Assembly: GCF_030161435.1 (NCBI RefSeq)
Contig: NZ_BSSV01000003.1
Coordinates: forward strand, 372,001-436,000
Direction of reading: 5' to 3'
Source: Thalassotalea loyana
GTDB lineage: Bacteria; Pseudomonadota; Gammaproteobacteria; Enterobacterales; Alteromonadaceae
DNA: 64,000 nucleotides
The notes under the pieces are model-generated. The model saw nothing but the letters and a program-made list of their open reading frames with translations. It was not told the origin of the DNA and searched no databases. Numbering within the stretch: the first letter of the stretch is position 1; each line of letters opens with the position of its first letter. Below are positions 6,333-16,600 of this stretch, one piece after another. A program made the position numbers and the translations under genes.

Positions 6333-8693
6333 ATGCGTCCAATTTGGCATACTCTTTTAGTTTCAATTACTTCGTTATCTTTAAACGCTTTTGCTGTTGA
6401 TAAACAGCCAGCAAATATCGCTATTCCTAAAGTTTCAGGCGACATTCAAATCGATGCAAAGCTCGATGAACTACAATGGCAAAATGCTAAAAAGGTTTTA
6501 ATCAACAATGTCACTCGTCCTTATGACAATATCCCAAGCCCAGTACACACTGAAGCACTCTTAATGGAAGATGGTGAAACCTTTTACATTGCGTTTATCG
6601 CCCAAGATCCCGACCCAAGCCAAATCAGAGCATTTTTGCGTGATAGAGACCGCTCGTGGGGTGATGATATTGTTGGCATCAAAATAGATGCTTACAACGA
6701 TCAGCGACGTGCCTATCGTTTTCTTGCCAATGCTCTCGGAGTACAGATTGACGGTATTGAAAATGCCGTTACGCGCAGAGAGAGTGATTCATGGGATGGT
6801 ATCTGGCAGAGTAAGGGTGAGATTAATGATCAAGGGTACATTGTTGAAATGGCGCTACCATTAAGAATGCTTAACTTCGAAGAAGGCCTAGACATTCAAA
6901 AATGGGGTATTGAACTCGTTCGATTTTATCCGCGCCAAGAAAGACTTCGCTTATCTAACATATATCTAGACAGAGACAATAATTGTGAACTCTGTCAGTT
7001 AGCAACAGCTGAAGGATTCAGTGGCGCTAAACAAGGCAATAACCTGACAATTACACCTTCTGCAGTTATTGGTCGTGTGGAAACGCGTGACGATGATAAC
7101 GTTTGGCAAAGTGAAGATATTCAAGAGTTGAGCTTAAACGTGCGTTGGGGTATTACGCCTGATGTATTATTAAACGCAACGCTAAACCCAGACTTCTCAA
7201 CAGTTGAAACCGATAACGCCCAACTGAGCATCAATAACACCTTTGCGTTATTCTTCGAAGAAAAACGTCCTTTCTTTTTAGATAATGCAGATTATTTTGA
7301 GTCAGACTACAACCTTGTTTATACCAGAAACATTAATGCACCAAATTATGGTGCCAAGTTAACGGCACGACACGGTGAGCACTCCGTCGGTTTGTTTATT
7401 ACCGATGATGAAACAACTAATATCTTAATTCCCGGCAATAGAACATCATCTGTTGGCACCATAGATGATGAATCTCAAGCGATGGCATTTAGATACCGTT
7501 ATAACGTCAACCAAGATATTACGGTTGGTTGGATTAGCACGTTAAGAGATGGGGAAGATTATAAAAACCAAGTACACGGCATCGATGCCAATATTAAGTT
7601 TACAGAATCAGATACCTTTAAGTTTCAAAGCGTTTACTCAAATACACTATACCCTGAAGACTTTTACGAGCAATTTTGTGACGCTGACGACCCGCTAGCC
7701 TGCCAAGACACAACCAACTTTCCCGATTGTAATATTCAAAACGGCTGTGATACCAACGAGTTAGTATTAAGAACACTCAAAGATGATAATTTTAGCGGTC
7801 ACGCATTTAAAGCGGACTACCGTCACACCGATCGAGATTGGTTTTACCGTGCATTCTACAATAAACAAAATTCAGGCTTTCGTGGTGATTTAGGTTTTAT
7901 GTCTCGCGTGGATCACAGCCGCGCTGGTGTAGGCGTTGAACGCAAGTGGTATGCAGAGCCTGGCAATTGGTGGAACCGATTTAACATCTACAGTGACTAT
8001 GATATTACGCATAATGACGATGGTGAATTAATAGAAGAAGAGTATGACCTGAGTGCAAATATCAGCGCAAAATATGAATCCTTCTTTCGCGTCGGTTATA
8101 CGTATAGAGACGTTGTTGGTAGTCGAATAGATAAGAGTAACCTGGCGATTGAAGGTAATACTACCCTATTCCACCAAAACGAATTTTCAGTTTTTGGTGA
8201 AATTAAGCCTATTTCAGGACTCTACATAAATACACGTATCGGTTGGGGTGACGATATCGATTACTCCAATAACCGAGCGGGTAAAAAATTGGAAGTTCGC
8301 CCGACTATTAATTGGAGTGTCAATCAGCATTTGGAGTTGAAACTTCGCCATACATACCGAGAACTCGACGTTGAAAATGACAATGTTTTCATTGCCCGTT
8401 TAACAGATTTCAGAACGACGTATCAGTTTAATGTACAAAGCTACTTGCGTTTTTCGATTATCTACAACAATACAAGTAGAAACCCTTATAATCAGCCATA
8501 TTCGTTGCCTGAGGACATAACGGCAAACAGCAAAGACATAGCAACTGAATTACTCTATGCCTATAAAATTAACCCTCAAACGGTTTTTTATGCGGGCTAT
8601 TCGGATCACCATGATTCTACCGCAGGCTTTGGCGAGCTCGAACAAGATGAACGAGGTGTTTTTATGAAGTTCAGCTATGCCTGGTTAAGATAA
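6333..8693 (+). CDS. Outer-membrane protein with CBM9-like domain and DUF5916 beta barrel (first paralogue)
   Basis: Starting at ATG 6333 (AGGA five bases upstream; the ATG at 6318 has no ribosome site) gives 786 residues with a clean signal peptide (R-P-I-W-H-T-L-L-V-S-I-T-S-L-S-L-N-A-F-A). Residues about 30-220 resemble the family 9 carbohydrate-binding-like domain, including D-P-D-P-S-Q-I-R-A and D-S-W-D-G-I-W. The rest looks like a DUF5916 barrel with alternating aromatic strands ending in F-S-Y-A-W-L-R. Cys residues occur in a C-E-L-C pair and in an extracellular loop near residues 445-470. The family is common in marine Gammaproteobacteria and Bacteroidetes, with no established substrate. 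A terminator follows, so it is probably monocistronic. Confidence 0.8.
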   Translation: MRPIWHTLLVSITSLSLNAFAVDKQPANIAIPKVSGDIQIDAKLDELQWQNAKKVLINNVTRPYDNIPSPVHTEALLMEDGETFYIAFIAQDPDPSQIRAFLRDRDRSWGDDIVGIKIDAYNDQRRAYRFLANALGVQIDGIENAVTRRESDSWDGIWQSKGEINDQGYIVEMALPLRMLNFEEGLDIQKWGIELVRFYPRQERLRLSNIYLDRDNNCELCQLATAEGFSGAKQGNNLTITPSAVIGRVETRDDDNVWQSEDIQELSLNVRWGITPDVLLNATLNPDFSTVETDNAQLSINNTFALFFEEKRPFFLDNADYFESDYNLVYTRNINAPNYGAKLTARHGEHSVGLFITDDETTNILIPGNRTSSVGTIDDESQAMAFRYRYNVNQDITVGWISTLRDGEDYKNQVHGIDANIKFTESDTFKFQSVYSNTLYPEDFYEQFCDADDPLACQDTTNFPDCNIQNGCDTNELVLRTLKDDNFSGHAFKADYRHTDRDWFYRAFYNKQNSGFRGDLGFMSRVDHSRAGVGVERKWYAEPGNWWNRFNIYSDYDITHNDDGELIEEEYDLSANISAKYESFFRVGYTYRDVVGSRIDKSNLAIEGNTTLFHQNEFSVFGEIKPISGLYINTRIGWGDDIDYSNNRAGKKLEVRPTINWSVNQHLELKLRHTYRELDVENDNVFIARLTDFRTTYQFNVQSYLRFSIIYNNTSRNPYNQPYSLPEDITANSKDIATELLYAYKINPQTVFYAGYSDHHDSTAGFGELEQDERGVFMKFSYAWLR

Positions 8694-8719
8694 AGATAGG
8701 GAAACAAAATAACTTAAAC

Positions 8720-8748
8720 AAAAGTCGTGCTTTTAGTACGACTTTTTT
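8720..8748 (+). terminator. Rho-independent terminator between the two DUF5916 genes
   Basis: AAAAGTCGT (8720-8728) pairs with ACGACTTTT (8738-8746), followed by further T residues. It separates the two paralogues into independent transcripts. Confidence 0.8.
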
Positions 8749-8839
8749 GTTTCAAAATTAAGACTAAATTGTTGAGTTAACACGAATAGTTTGTAACAAT
8801 CGTGGCAAAATAATGAGCATCAGCAGTCAGGGAGTATGC

Positions 8840-11221
8840 GTGGATAGTTCAATAAGAAAAAAATTACAAACACTCATCGTTGCAATTACGGGTTGTACAG
8901 CTTGTTTTGTTACAGGCACAGCCGTTGCTGATCAGCAAAACACGCTCTCTGCGAATATACAACAAATTGATATTCCAAAAACATCGCATTCAATTAATAT
9001 CGACGGTGAACTGACTGACCGAGGATGGCAAGATGCCGTAACTATCGACCTCGATATTGTCAATTATCCATGGAATAACAGAAAGTCTCCTATTAATACG
9101 ACAGCCAAAATGGTTGAAGATGGAGAATATCTATATATCTCTTTTTTAGCATCTGATCCCGACCCAGATAACATCCAAGCAATATTATCTGACCGCGACA
9201 AAACCTGGGCTGACGACATTGTTGGGATTAAGATTGATCCTAAAAATACTCGACGAACTAGCTACGATTTTTTTGTAAACCCTTACGGTGTACAAAACGA
9301 CCAAGTGAGCAACGAAATCACAGGCGACTCTAGTGACTTATGGGATGGCATTTGGGCGTCTTACGGTAAAATTACCGAAGCAGGCTATCAGGTAGAAATG
9401 GCGATTCCATTTAATATTCTCAAGTTTGTCGAAACCAATGACAAAAAATCTTGGGCATTTGAGCTTTCAAGACAATACCCAAGAGATACAAGATTAAGAA
9501 TTTCTCACGTTCCTTTAGATCGAAATAACGCCTGTTGGTTATGTCAATATCCGGTAGCAGTTGGTTTTGAAGACGCTAAAGTAGAAAATGACTTAACAAT
9601 AACCCCTTCTATTGTTGCGAGTTTTGATCAGCAACGCGACGTTTATTCACCGAGTAGTGACTGGCGTGATGAAGAAGATTTTGAAGCAGGCGTAGATATT
9701 CGATGGGGTATTGATGCAAACACCTTAGTCAATGCAACGATAAACCCTGACTTTTCTACAGTCGAATCAGACGCTGGTCAATTAAATGTGAACACGACGA
9801 ATTCACTATTTTATGCTGAGAAGCGCCCTTTCTTTTTGGAAAACAGTGATTATTTTGAATCTCAACTTGATTTAGTCTACACGCGAAATATCGCAGATCC
9901 AGACTATGGTGCTAAATTAACCGGTTCATCATCAGCACACACCTATGGGGTTTTCTTCGTACAAGATACAGAAACTAATTTTCTTATGCCGGGCAATTTG
10001 AGCGATGAAATTGCGTCACTTAATCAAGAAAGTCATTCAGGCGTATTGCGCTACCGCTACGACTACCAACAATCACTGTCGATTGGTGCTATTTCAACCT
10101 TGAGAAAAAGTGATGATTATCACAACTATGTCGCCGGCTTTGATACGAAATATAAGCTTGATGATAATAATACGTTTAGAGCGACCTGGTTGGGTTCAAG
10201 CACTGAATATCCTGATGAGCTTTTTCAAGACTTTTGTTACGACGATGATTGCCAAGAGATACCTACAGACTGTAGTTTTGGCAACTGTGGTTACACAGAA
10301 CAAGTAAACAGAGCAAGGAAAGACGGTGAATTTAGCGACGATGCATTTGTCATCAAATACAACCATGACTCAGAGTTTTGGGAGCTTGGTCTTGAGCACC
10401 AAAATATTGGCGAAGATTTTCGCGCTGATATGGGCTTTATATCAGCCATAGACCTTAAAACCAATGACGTGAAAGTTGCGCGCAAATTTTATGGTACAGA
10501 CAATAGCTTTTGGCAAGAAGCTAAAATTTCAGGTGAGTGGCAAGAAAAGAAAAATCAAAATGGAGAATTGATTGCTGATGTCTATAAGGCAAGTTATTCA
10601 ACTGATGGTCCATTGCAATCTCAATTTGAAATAAACTACACGTATGCTGATAGGGTTGGACTGAGGCATGACGATACTTTATTAGCAATTGATGGGAATA
10701 CGGATCAATTTACAGAAAAGCTATTCGAAGTATTTGGTGGCGCTCAATTAACCTCGGATATCTATTTTGATTTAGCGGTTAAAGTAGGTGATAAAATCGA
10801 TTATTCAAACAATAGACTGGGTGATATTGTTGAGTATGGATCAACATTAGAATGGTACTTCGGCGATCACCTTAAAACCACCTTTGGCTATGTAAATAGT
10901 AAACTAGATGCAGATGGCGCTGACGTATATGATGCTCACTTACTCGATTCTCGAATCACTTATCAGTTTAATGTACAAAGCTACATTCGATTTAGTGCTG
11001 TTTATCAAGACGTCAAACGAAATCAAGCTAACTACCTATATAATAACGTTAATAGACGTGCAAAAAACCTTGGCACTCAACTGATCTACGCCTATAAACT
11101 CAATCCACAAACTGTGTTCTTTTTGGGTTACTCTGATAATAGTTTCCAAGATGATGATTTAACTTCTCTAGAAAGAAATGAACGAACATTTTTTACTAAA
11201 TTAAGCTATGCGTGGCGTTAA
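8840..11221 (+). CDS. Outer-membrane protein with CBM9-like domain and DUF5916 beta barrel (second paralogue)
   Basis: This is a diverged copy of the preceding gene with the same plan: signal peptide, CBM9-like domain (D-P-D-P-D-N-I-Q-A, D-L-W-D-G-I-W) and a barrel ending K-L-S-Y-A-W-R. GTG 8840 is preferred because GGGAG lies five bases upstream and it gives a shorter signal peptide; ATG 8813 in the same frame lacks a ribosome site. The C-x-x-C of the N-terminal domain (C-W-L-C) and a Cys-rich loop near residues 450-480 are conserved in position, with different loop sequence. The DNA motif for Y-Q-F-N-V-Q-S-Y near the 3' end is nearly identical in both. This fits an old tandem duplication with diverging surface loops. 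Confidence 0.8.
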   Translation: MDSSIRKKLQTLIVAITGCTACFVTGTAVADQQNTLSANIQQIDIPKTSHSINIDGELTDRGWQDAVTIDLDIVNYPWNNRKSPINTTAKMVEDGEYLYISFLASDPDPDNIQAILSDRDKTWADDIVGIKIDPKNTRRTSYDFFVNPYGVQNDQVSNEITGDSSDLWDGIWASYGKITEAGYQVEMAIPFNILKFVETNDKKSWAFELSRQYPRDTRLRISHVPLDRNNACWLCQYPVAVGFEDAKVENDLTITPSIVASFDQQRDVYSPSSDWRDEEDFEAGVDIRWGIDANTLVNATINPDFSTVESDAGQLNVNTTNSLFYAEKRPFFLENSDYFESQLDLVYTRNIADPDYGAKLTGSSSAHTYGVFFVQDTETNFLMPGNLSDEIASLNQESHSGVLRYRYDYQQSLSIGAISTLRKSDDYHNYVAGFDTKYKLDDNNTFRATWLGSSTEYPDELFQDFCYDDDCQEIPTDCSFGNCGYTEQVNRARKDGEFSDDAFVIKYNHDSEFWELGLEHQNIGEDFRADMGFISAIDLKTNDVKVARKFYGTDNSFWQEAKISGEWQEKKNQNGELIADVYKASYSTDGPLQSQFEINYTYADRVGLRHDDTLLAIDGNTDQFTEKLFEVFGGAQLTSDIYFDLAVKVGDKIDYSNNRLGDIVEYGSTLEWYFGDHLKTTFGYVNSKLDADGADVYDAHLLDSRITYQFNVQSYIRFSAVYQDVKRNQANYLYNNVNRRAKNLGTQLIYAYKLNPQTVFFLGYSDNSFQDDDLTSLERNERTFFTKLSYAWR

Positions 11222-11266
11222 TACGTACATAAGTTATTGAGAGTAATAGACATAAAGATAGCCGTA

Positions 11267-11752
11267 ATGAATAAACAACATGGATTTACCTTAATCGAAT
11301 TGGTCGTCGTCATCGTGATATTAGGCATTTTAAGTGCGACGGCGCTTCCTAATTTTATCAGTGTATCGAGTGATGCACGCACTGCTGCACTAAACCAAGT
11401 AAAAGCAAGTGTTCGAGCGGCAAATAATTTAGTCTTTATGAAGTCTCAAATGCCAAGCTATGACACCCAGCCAGTGCCGGGGCGCAGCGATTTACTTGAC
11501 GTGGATCTGGATGGCGATGGTAATTACGAACTAAGACTAAAATACAATCATTTGGATAACACCGATATTGAAGAACGAATTGATATTTCTGATGAGTTTG
11601 TCTTTGAGGAAGAAGGTATTGACTTCACCTATGTTGGTTACGACTTAGACCAGGACGGTGATGTAAAAGATAACAACTGTTACTTTGCTTACACGCAAGC
11701 TCAGAGTGAAAGCGTACCTCCTGCTTATGATATTGTCAGCGACGGCTGTTAA
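11267..11752 (+). CDS. Type IV pilin-like / pseudopilin protein
   Basis: A 161-residue protein with a class III signal: six-residue leader M-N-K-Q-H-G, then F-T-L-I-E-L-V-V-V-I-V-I-L-G-I-L. Prepilin peptidase would cut between Gly6 and Phe7, and Glu at position +5 of the mature protein is present. The globular part is acidic, with D-L-D-G-D-G-N-Y-E and D-L-D-Q-D-G-D-V segments that look like calcium sites. A C-terminal Cys pair is possible (N-C-Y-F and D-G-C at the end). It resembles MshA-like or type II secretion pseudopilins. No other pilus genes are nearby. Confidence 0.8.
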   Translation: MNKQHGFTLIELVVVIVILGILSATALPNFISVSSDARTAALNQVKASVRAANNLVFMKSQMPSYDTQPVPGRSDLLDVDLDGDGNYELRLKYNHLDNTDIEERIDISDEFVFEEEGIDFTYVGYDLDQDGDVKDNNCYFAYTQAQSESVPPAYDIVSDGC

Positions 11753-11926
11753 CCCCAAATTCACTCAAATAGGCGTCTAGGACGACGGCAAACTTCACCT
11801 GATTCACTGTCTGACAATATGTTTTTACTGTTTATTGTTAACTCCTTATTTTTTAAGCCATTTAAGTTGAACATCAGATAGAATCAGTAATACTATGAAG
11901 TAGGCTAATTAAAAAGGGAAAAGTGA

Positions 11927-13660
11927 ATGGGTCTTCATGCATGGAAGTGTAAGATAAGAAACAGACTTTTCTTAACGTGCTGGCTACTCAGTACTTTCCA
12001 TCTTGCATACGCAAACCAAGACGATATAGGCCTGACAAAAGATAAGGCTCTGCAAGAAATAACACATGAATTTAAGCAAGGCTCTCACGTCAAGCTTTAT
12101 ATTCCTAACCTCCCATATTTAGCAATATCCCACGCCATTAATGGCGCATTATTAAGACCCGCTAATAATGCGCAGGGGTGGCAATATGATTTGGCAGTCT
12201 CTCACCAAAGCATCAACGATAAAATTTGGCTTTTCCAATTGCGACAAGACGCATATTTTCAAGACGGCACCCACTTCAATGCAGATTCAGTTATAAACAA
12301 TGTAAAAGCGTTTCAAGAACAGCCGTTTACTTTTAGCAACTTTGCAAAGGTTTTAGATCGCGTTGAAAAAATCGACGATTACACCGTTAAATTTTATATG
12401 AAAGCTCCCTACGGAGCATTCCCATACGATGCCATTTGGTTGCAATTCTATACCCAGACATACTTGAATAAATTTGGCTGGAATGGAAAACCAACCTGCC
12501 CTAATTTAGTTGAACCCGGTCCATATGGCATAGGACCATATATCTTGACTAAAGGCTATGTTGAGGGTGACAGACGTTCTGCTAGCGTTGAGTTGACAGC
12601 GAATTCAAATTACTGGGGGGATGATAAACCAAAAGTTGAGCGCATGACGATTAATCTAGATATCGAGCCAACTGGCGCTTTTGAAGCGGTGACAAAAAAT
12701 GAAGGCATTGTAGATGTCATGCCAATAGCTTTCTCTGATCAGGTCGAAACGGTGCGCTCACCCTACGCAAAACTCTCAAGCTCTCCGTCAAAGAACAATT
12801 ATGCCATGCACTTTAACCTCATTTCTGGCAATCCAGCGATCAAGGACGCCAAAATAAGAAAAGCAATTAACCAAGCAATCGATCAAGATTACTTATTAAA
12901 CCTCTCGATGCTTGGTGAAGGCGTGTCATCGCCAACCATGGTATCGCCAAACTTTTTCGGAGTAAATGAGGCTATCGAAAGCTTAAGTGGTTATTTAGCC
13001 GGAGAATCTGATAAGCCTATATCACTTGCAGAAATGAAAAAGCAAGTTTACGAATATCAACAACAACATGGTTTAGATCCAACGACGCCCTTAAAACTCA
13101 AGGTCTTGGCACAAAAGAGTTTTCTTTTTTTGATTAAGGATATACAGTTTTTTCTGAGCCAAATTAACATTGAATTAGAGGCTCAAATTTTACCGACTGA
13201 AGAAGAAGTCTTTAAGCAATTGCACGTTACATGGAAAAACCAAAACACCACAACTTGGGATTTATTGCTTTGGGGCAACACTGATTGGTACAAACATCCT
13301 TGGTCAGCCTTTTTTGTTTACCTGCCGTCATATGCATGGTCAACATTGCCACCTGATCCATACCTTGTCTCTTTAATTGACAAAATGTTCGAAACCAATA
13401 TCCACTCATCAGATTATATCGAGGTAACTGCTGATATTATTAAGCACGTGCACGAAAATAATCTGATGGTGTTTTTACCAACACCCAACAATGTATTTGC
13501 AATTAACAAAGAAGTTTATTTCTCACCTGGCTCTTCTGCATTTTACTATTTAAGAGAGATCCAAGTTACCGATTATCACTGGTCAGTTCGAGGCAATGCG
13601 TTGTTACCGGAAGCAAGAAAACGACCAGTAGAAATATTAAGAACAGGGGTTATTCAGTAA
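11927..13660 (+). CDS. Periplasmic solute-binding protein, SBP_bac_5 (peptide/nickel) family
   Basis: A 577-residue protein with an N-terminal hydrophobic signal (residues about 10-30, ending A-Y-A). It has the extended two-lobed family 5 fold, with F-Q-D-G-T-H-F-N-A-D-S-V as the family signature and a typical A-I-N-Q-A-I-D segment near residue 325. Such proteins bind peptides, sugars or other solutes for ABC importers. No permease or ATPase gene is adjacent. The next gene, 7 bases downstream on the same strand, is a hybrid histidine kinase with a periplasmic domain, so a sensing role is plausible (inference). Ligand unknown. Confidence 0.85.
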   Translation: MGLHAWKCKIRNRLFLTCWLLSTFHLAYANQDDIGLTKDKALQEITHEFKQGSHVKLYIPNLPYLAISHAINGALLRPANNAQGWQYDLAVSHQSINDKIWLFQLRQDAYFQDGTHFNADSVINNVKAFQEQPFTFSNFAKVLDRVEKIDDYTVKFYMKAPYGAFPYDAIWLQFYTQTYLNKFGWNGKPTCPNLVEPGPYGIGPYILTKGYVEGDRRSASVELTANSNYWGDDKPKVERMTINLDIEPTGAFEAVTKNEGIVDVMPIAFSDQVETVRSPYAKLSSSPSKNNYAMHFNLISGNPAIKDAKIRKAINQAIDQDYLLNLSMLGEGVSSPTMVSPNFFGVNEAIESLSGYLAGESDKPISLAEMKKQVYEYQQQHGLDPTTPLKLKVLAQKSFLFLIKDIQFFLSQINIELEAQILPTEEEVFKQLHVTWKNQNTTTWDLLLWGNTDWYKHPWSAFFVYLPSYAWSTLPPDPYLVSLIDKMFETNIHSSDYIEVTADIIKHVHENNLMVFLPTPNNVFAINKEVYFSPGSSAFYYLREIQVTDYHWSVRGNALLPEARKRPVEILRTGVIQ

Positions 13661-13667
13661 TTTTATT

Positions 13668-16600
13668 ATGAACGAAAATACGACGTACGACACCCAAAAA
13701 TCTGTTGCTCGCGAAAGGCGATTATCTCGGTGGATTATCATTTTGCTACTTTTTGCATCAACAGTCATGATTGCTCAAGGGCTTTATAACCTCTCTAACT
13801 TAAAAAAAGTTGATGCATCAATCGATGAAGTTTATCAAACGGCAAATAGATTAGATGCGCTAGCGCGTGATATTACAAAGCCAATTGCTGATATAAGAAT
13901 ATTATCGCAACAACTAGTATTGTCCCCCAATCAAGCGATCGCGCTCGCCACTGAACAAGAACTCAATATTACCATTGACCAAGTAGAATCTCGATTTGAG
14001 GAACTACGAGGTATTGTTCAAGATATTGCTTATTTCAAAAGGTATCAAAATAATATCGATGAGCTAATTAACTCATGGAAGCAATACTTAATTACACTAG
14101 AAACTACTAAGAGTTACCAAAAAGATGGTATTCGTGTAGCGGCATTCTTAAGTGTTACACAACAAGAGAAAGTCGCCTATGAAAGTCTTCAATCGGCTAT
14201 TTCTGACTTCGCAAAAATACTTCTCGAACAAAGTCGACTTGTTTTCGACGAAGCTCACCAGAAGTCTGAATTAGCCTATATCACGCTACTCGTCACCGTA
14301 ATTATTGAAATATTAATTCTCAAATTCATCCTTTACTTTGTTTGGCGCATGTTTCGCTCATTCATTCAAGCAACCAGTCAACATGAACAAGAACTTAATG
14401 CCGAACGTAAACAGCTACTTGATACACTTAATGCAAGTCCTGTTTGTGTCGGTGTCACGGTTGAATCTGAACTCGTCTACTGTAATGAACAATTGCAAGC
14501 AATGATGGGGCTGCAGGCGGGCGATAAAATAAGTAAGGCTTACGTCAACTTATCGGATCGCGAAAGCCTAATGCAGGCTATTGGAAAGCATGAAGTTGTC
14601 GATAATTTTGAAGTTCAAATGTACGGAGCCAATGGCGAAGTGCTCGATATGCTCAATACCTTTTACAAGACTGAGTACAATGATAAACCGGCCATCCTTG
14701 CCTGGCTAATCGACGTCACTGAACTAAAAGAGATAGAGCGCAGGAATATCGAAGCCAAACAGCTTGCAGAAGAAGCAACGCAAGCTAAATCTGACTTTCT
14801 CGCAAATATGAGCCACGAAATCAGAACACCAATGAATGCGATTATTGGCTTATCCGAATTAGCGCTAGAGACTGATTTAAATACAAAACAGCATAATTAT
14901 ATCAATAAAGTTCACCGTTCTGCCGAATCATTGCTCGGTATCATCAATGACATTTTAGATTTTTCTAAAATTGAAGCCGGCAAGCTTAATATGGAAACCG
15001 TCGATTTTCGACTTGAAGATGTTTTAGATAATTTGGGTAGTCTCTTAAGTTTCAAAGCGGAAGAGAAGAACCTCGAACTCCTCTTTGATATACCAAGTGA
15101 CATACCTCAAGCACTGATTGGTGACCCTTTGCGCCTTGGACAGGTTCTTATCAATTTAGGTAATAACGCTGTGAAGTTTACCGATCAAGGTGAAGTCGTT
15201 GTAAAAGCTGAGGTAATAGATCAAACGCCGGATTCCGTAGAAATCGTGTTTAGTGTTACCGACACGGGGATCGGTATCAATCAAGATAAATTGAGTAAAC
15301 TCTTTCAGTCATTCACTCAGGCTGATACGTCCACCACAAGAGAATTTGGCGGTACAGGATTAGGCTTAGCGATCAGTAAAAGCCTAACTGAAATGATGGG
15401 TGGGAAAATTACCTGTCAAAGTGAAATGAACAAGGGCTCTACATTCAGTTTTAACGCAAAGTTTGCACTTAGCGATAAAGTCATTAAGCGACCAAAAGTC
15501 AAAGACTTTTCGGCGAAAAGAGTATTGATTGTCGACGATAATATACACGCTCGAGATATTTTAGGAGGTATGCTCCATCATATTGGTCTTCGTGTTGAGC
15601 AGGCATCATCTGGTAAAGATGCGATTGAAGCCATAATTAAAGCTGATGAGGACTGTGTACCTTATGATTTAGTCTTCATGGATTGGAAAATGCCGAGTAT
15701 TGATGGCATCGAAACAACTCGCATCATTCAACATAACAAGGCGTTAGCGAATCCACCAACCATTATAATGGTTACAGCATACGGCCGTGAGGCAGCAATT
15801 GATGCAGCACAAGATGTTGACATAAAAGGTTTCCTTACTAAACCTGTGACGCAAACCACCCTGGTTAATGCGATTTTAAACACGCAAAGTAACCAAACGT
15901 TATTGTCAGATCATCACACAAGTCAAGCGCAAGAGACCTCTGAAGCGATTGATAAACTTCGAGGTGCGAGAGTATTACTTGCCGAAGACAATGAAATAAA
16001 CATGGAACTGGCGGTCGACATTTTGGAGCGACATCAGATTGAAGTAATTTGTGCCATCAATGGTCAAGAAGCCATACGTATACTTGAAAAAGAAGACGTT
16101 GATGCCATTTTAATGGATTGCCAGATGCCCGTGATGGACGGTTATAAAGCGACACAAGCCATTAGAGAATTACCACAGTTTGCGAACTTACCAATCTTAG
16201 CGATGACCGCTAACGCTATGGTAGGTGACAAAGAAAAAGTATTGTCTGTAGGTATGAATGCTCATATTGCAAAACCGATTCAAAGGCATGAGCTGTTTAA
16301 AACCATGGCTAAATGGATCACCCCAAAAAATCCAACACAACCAATTGAGTCGACGCAAAGCAATAGCAATAAACATGAAATGCCCGCTATTCACGGAATA
16401 GATGTACCACAAGGGATTCAAACATTTGATGGAAATGTTGAGTTATATAAAAAGCTGTTGATTAAATTTGCCCAGAAAGAAGCACGGTTTACACAGAAAT
16501 TTTTACAAAGCTTAAAAGACGAAGACAAGCAGTCACCGGTTCGAACCGCTCACACGTTAAAAGGCGTTGCCGCAAATATTGCAGCAATCGACGTTCAAGA

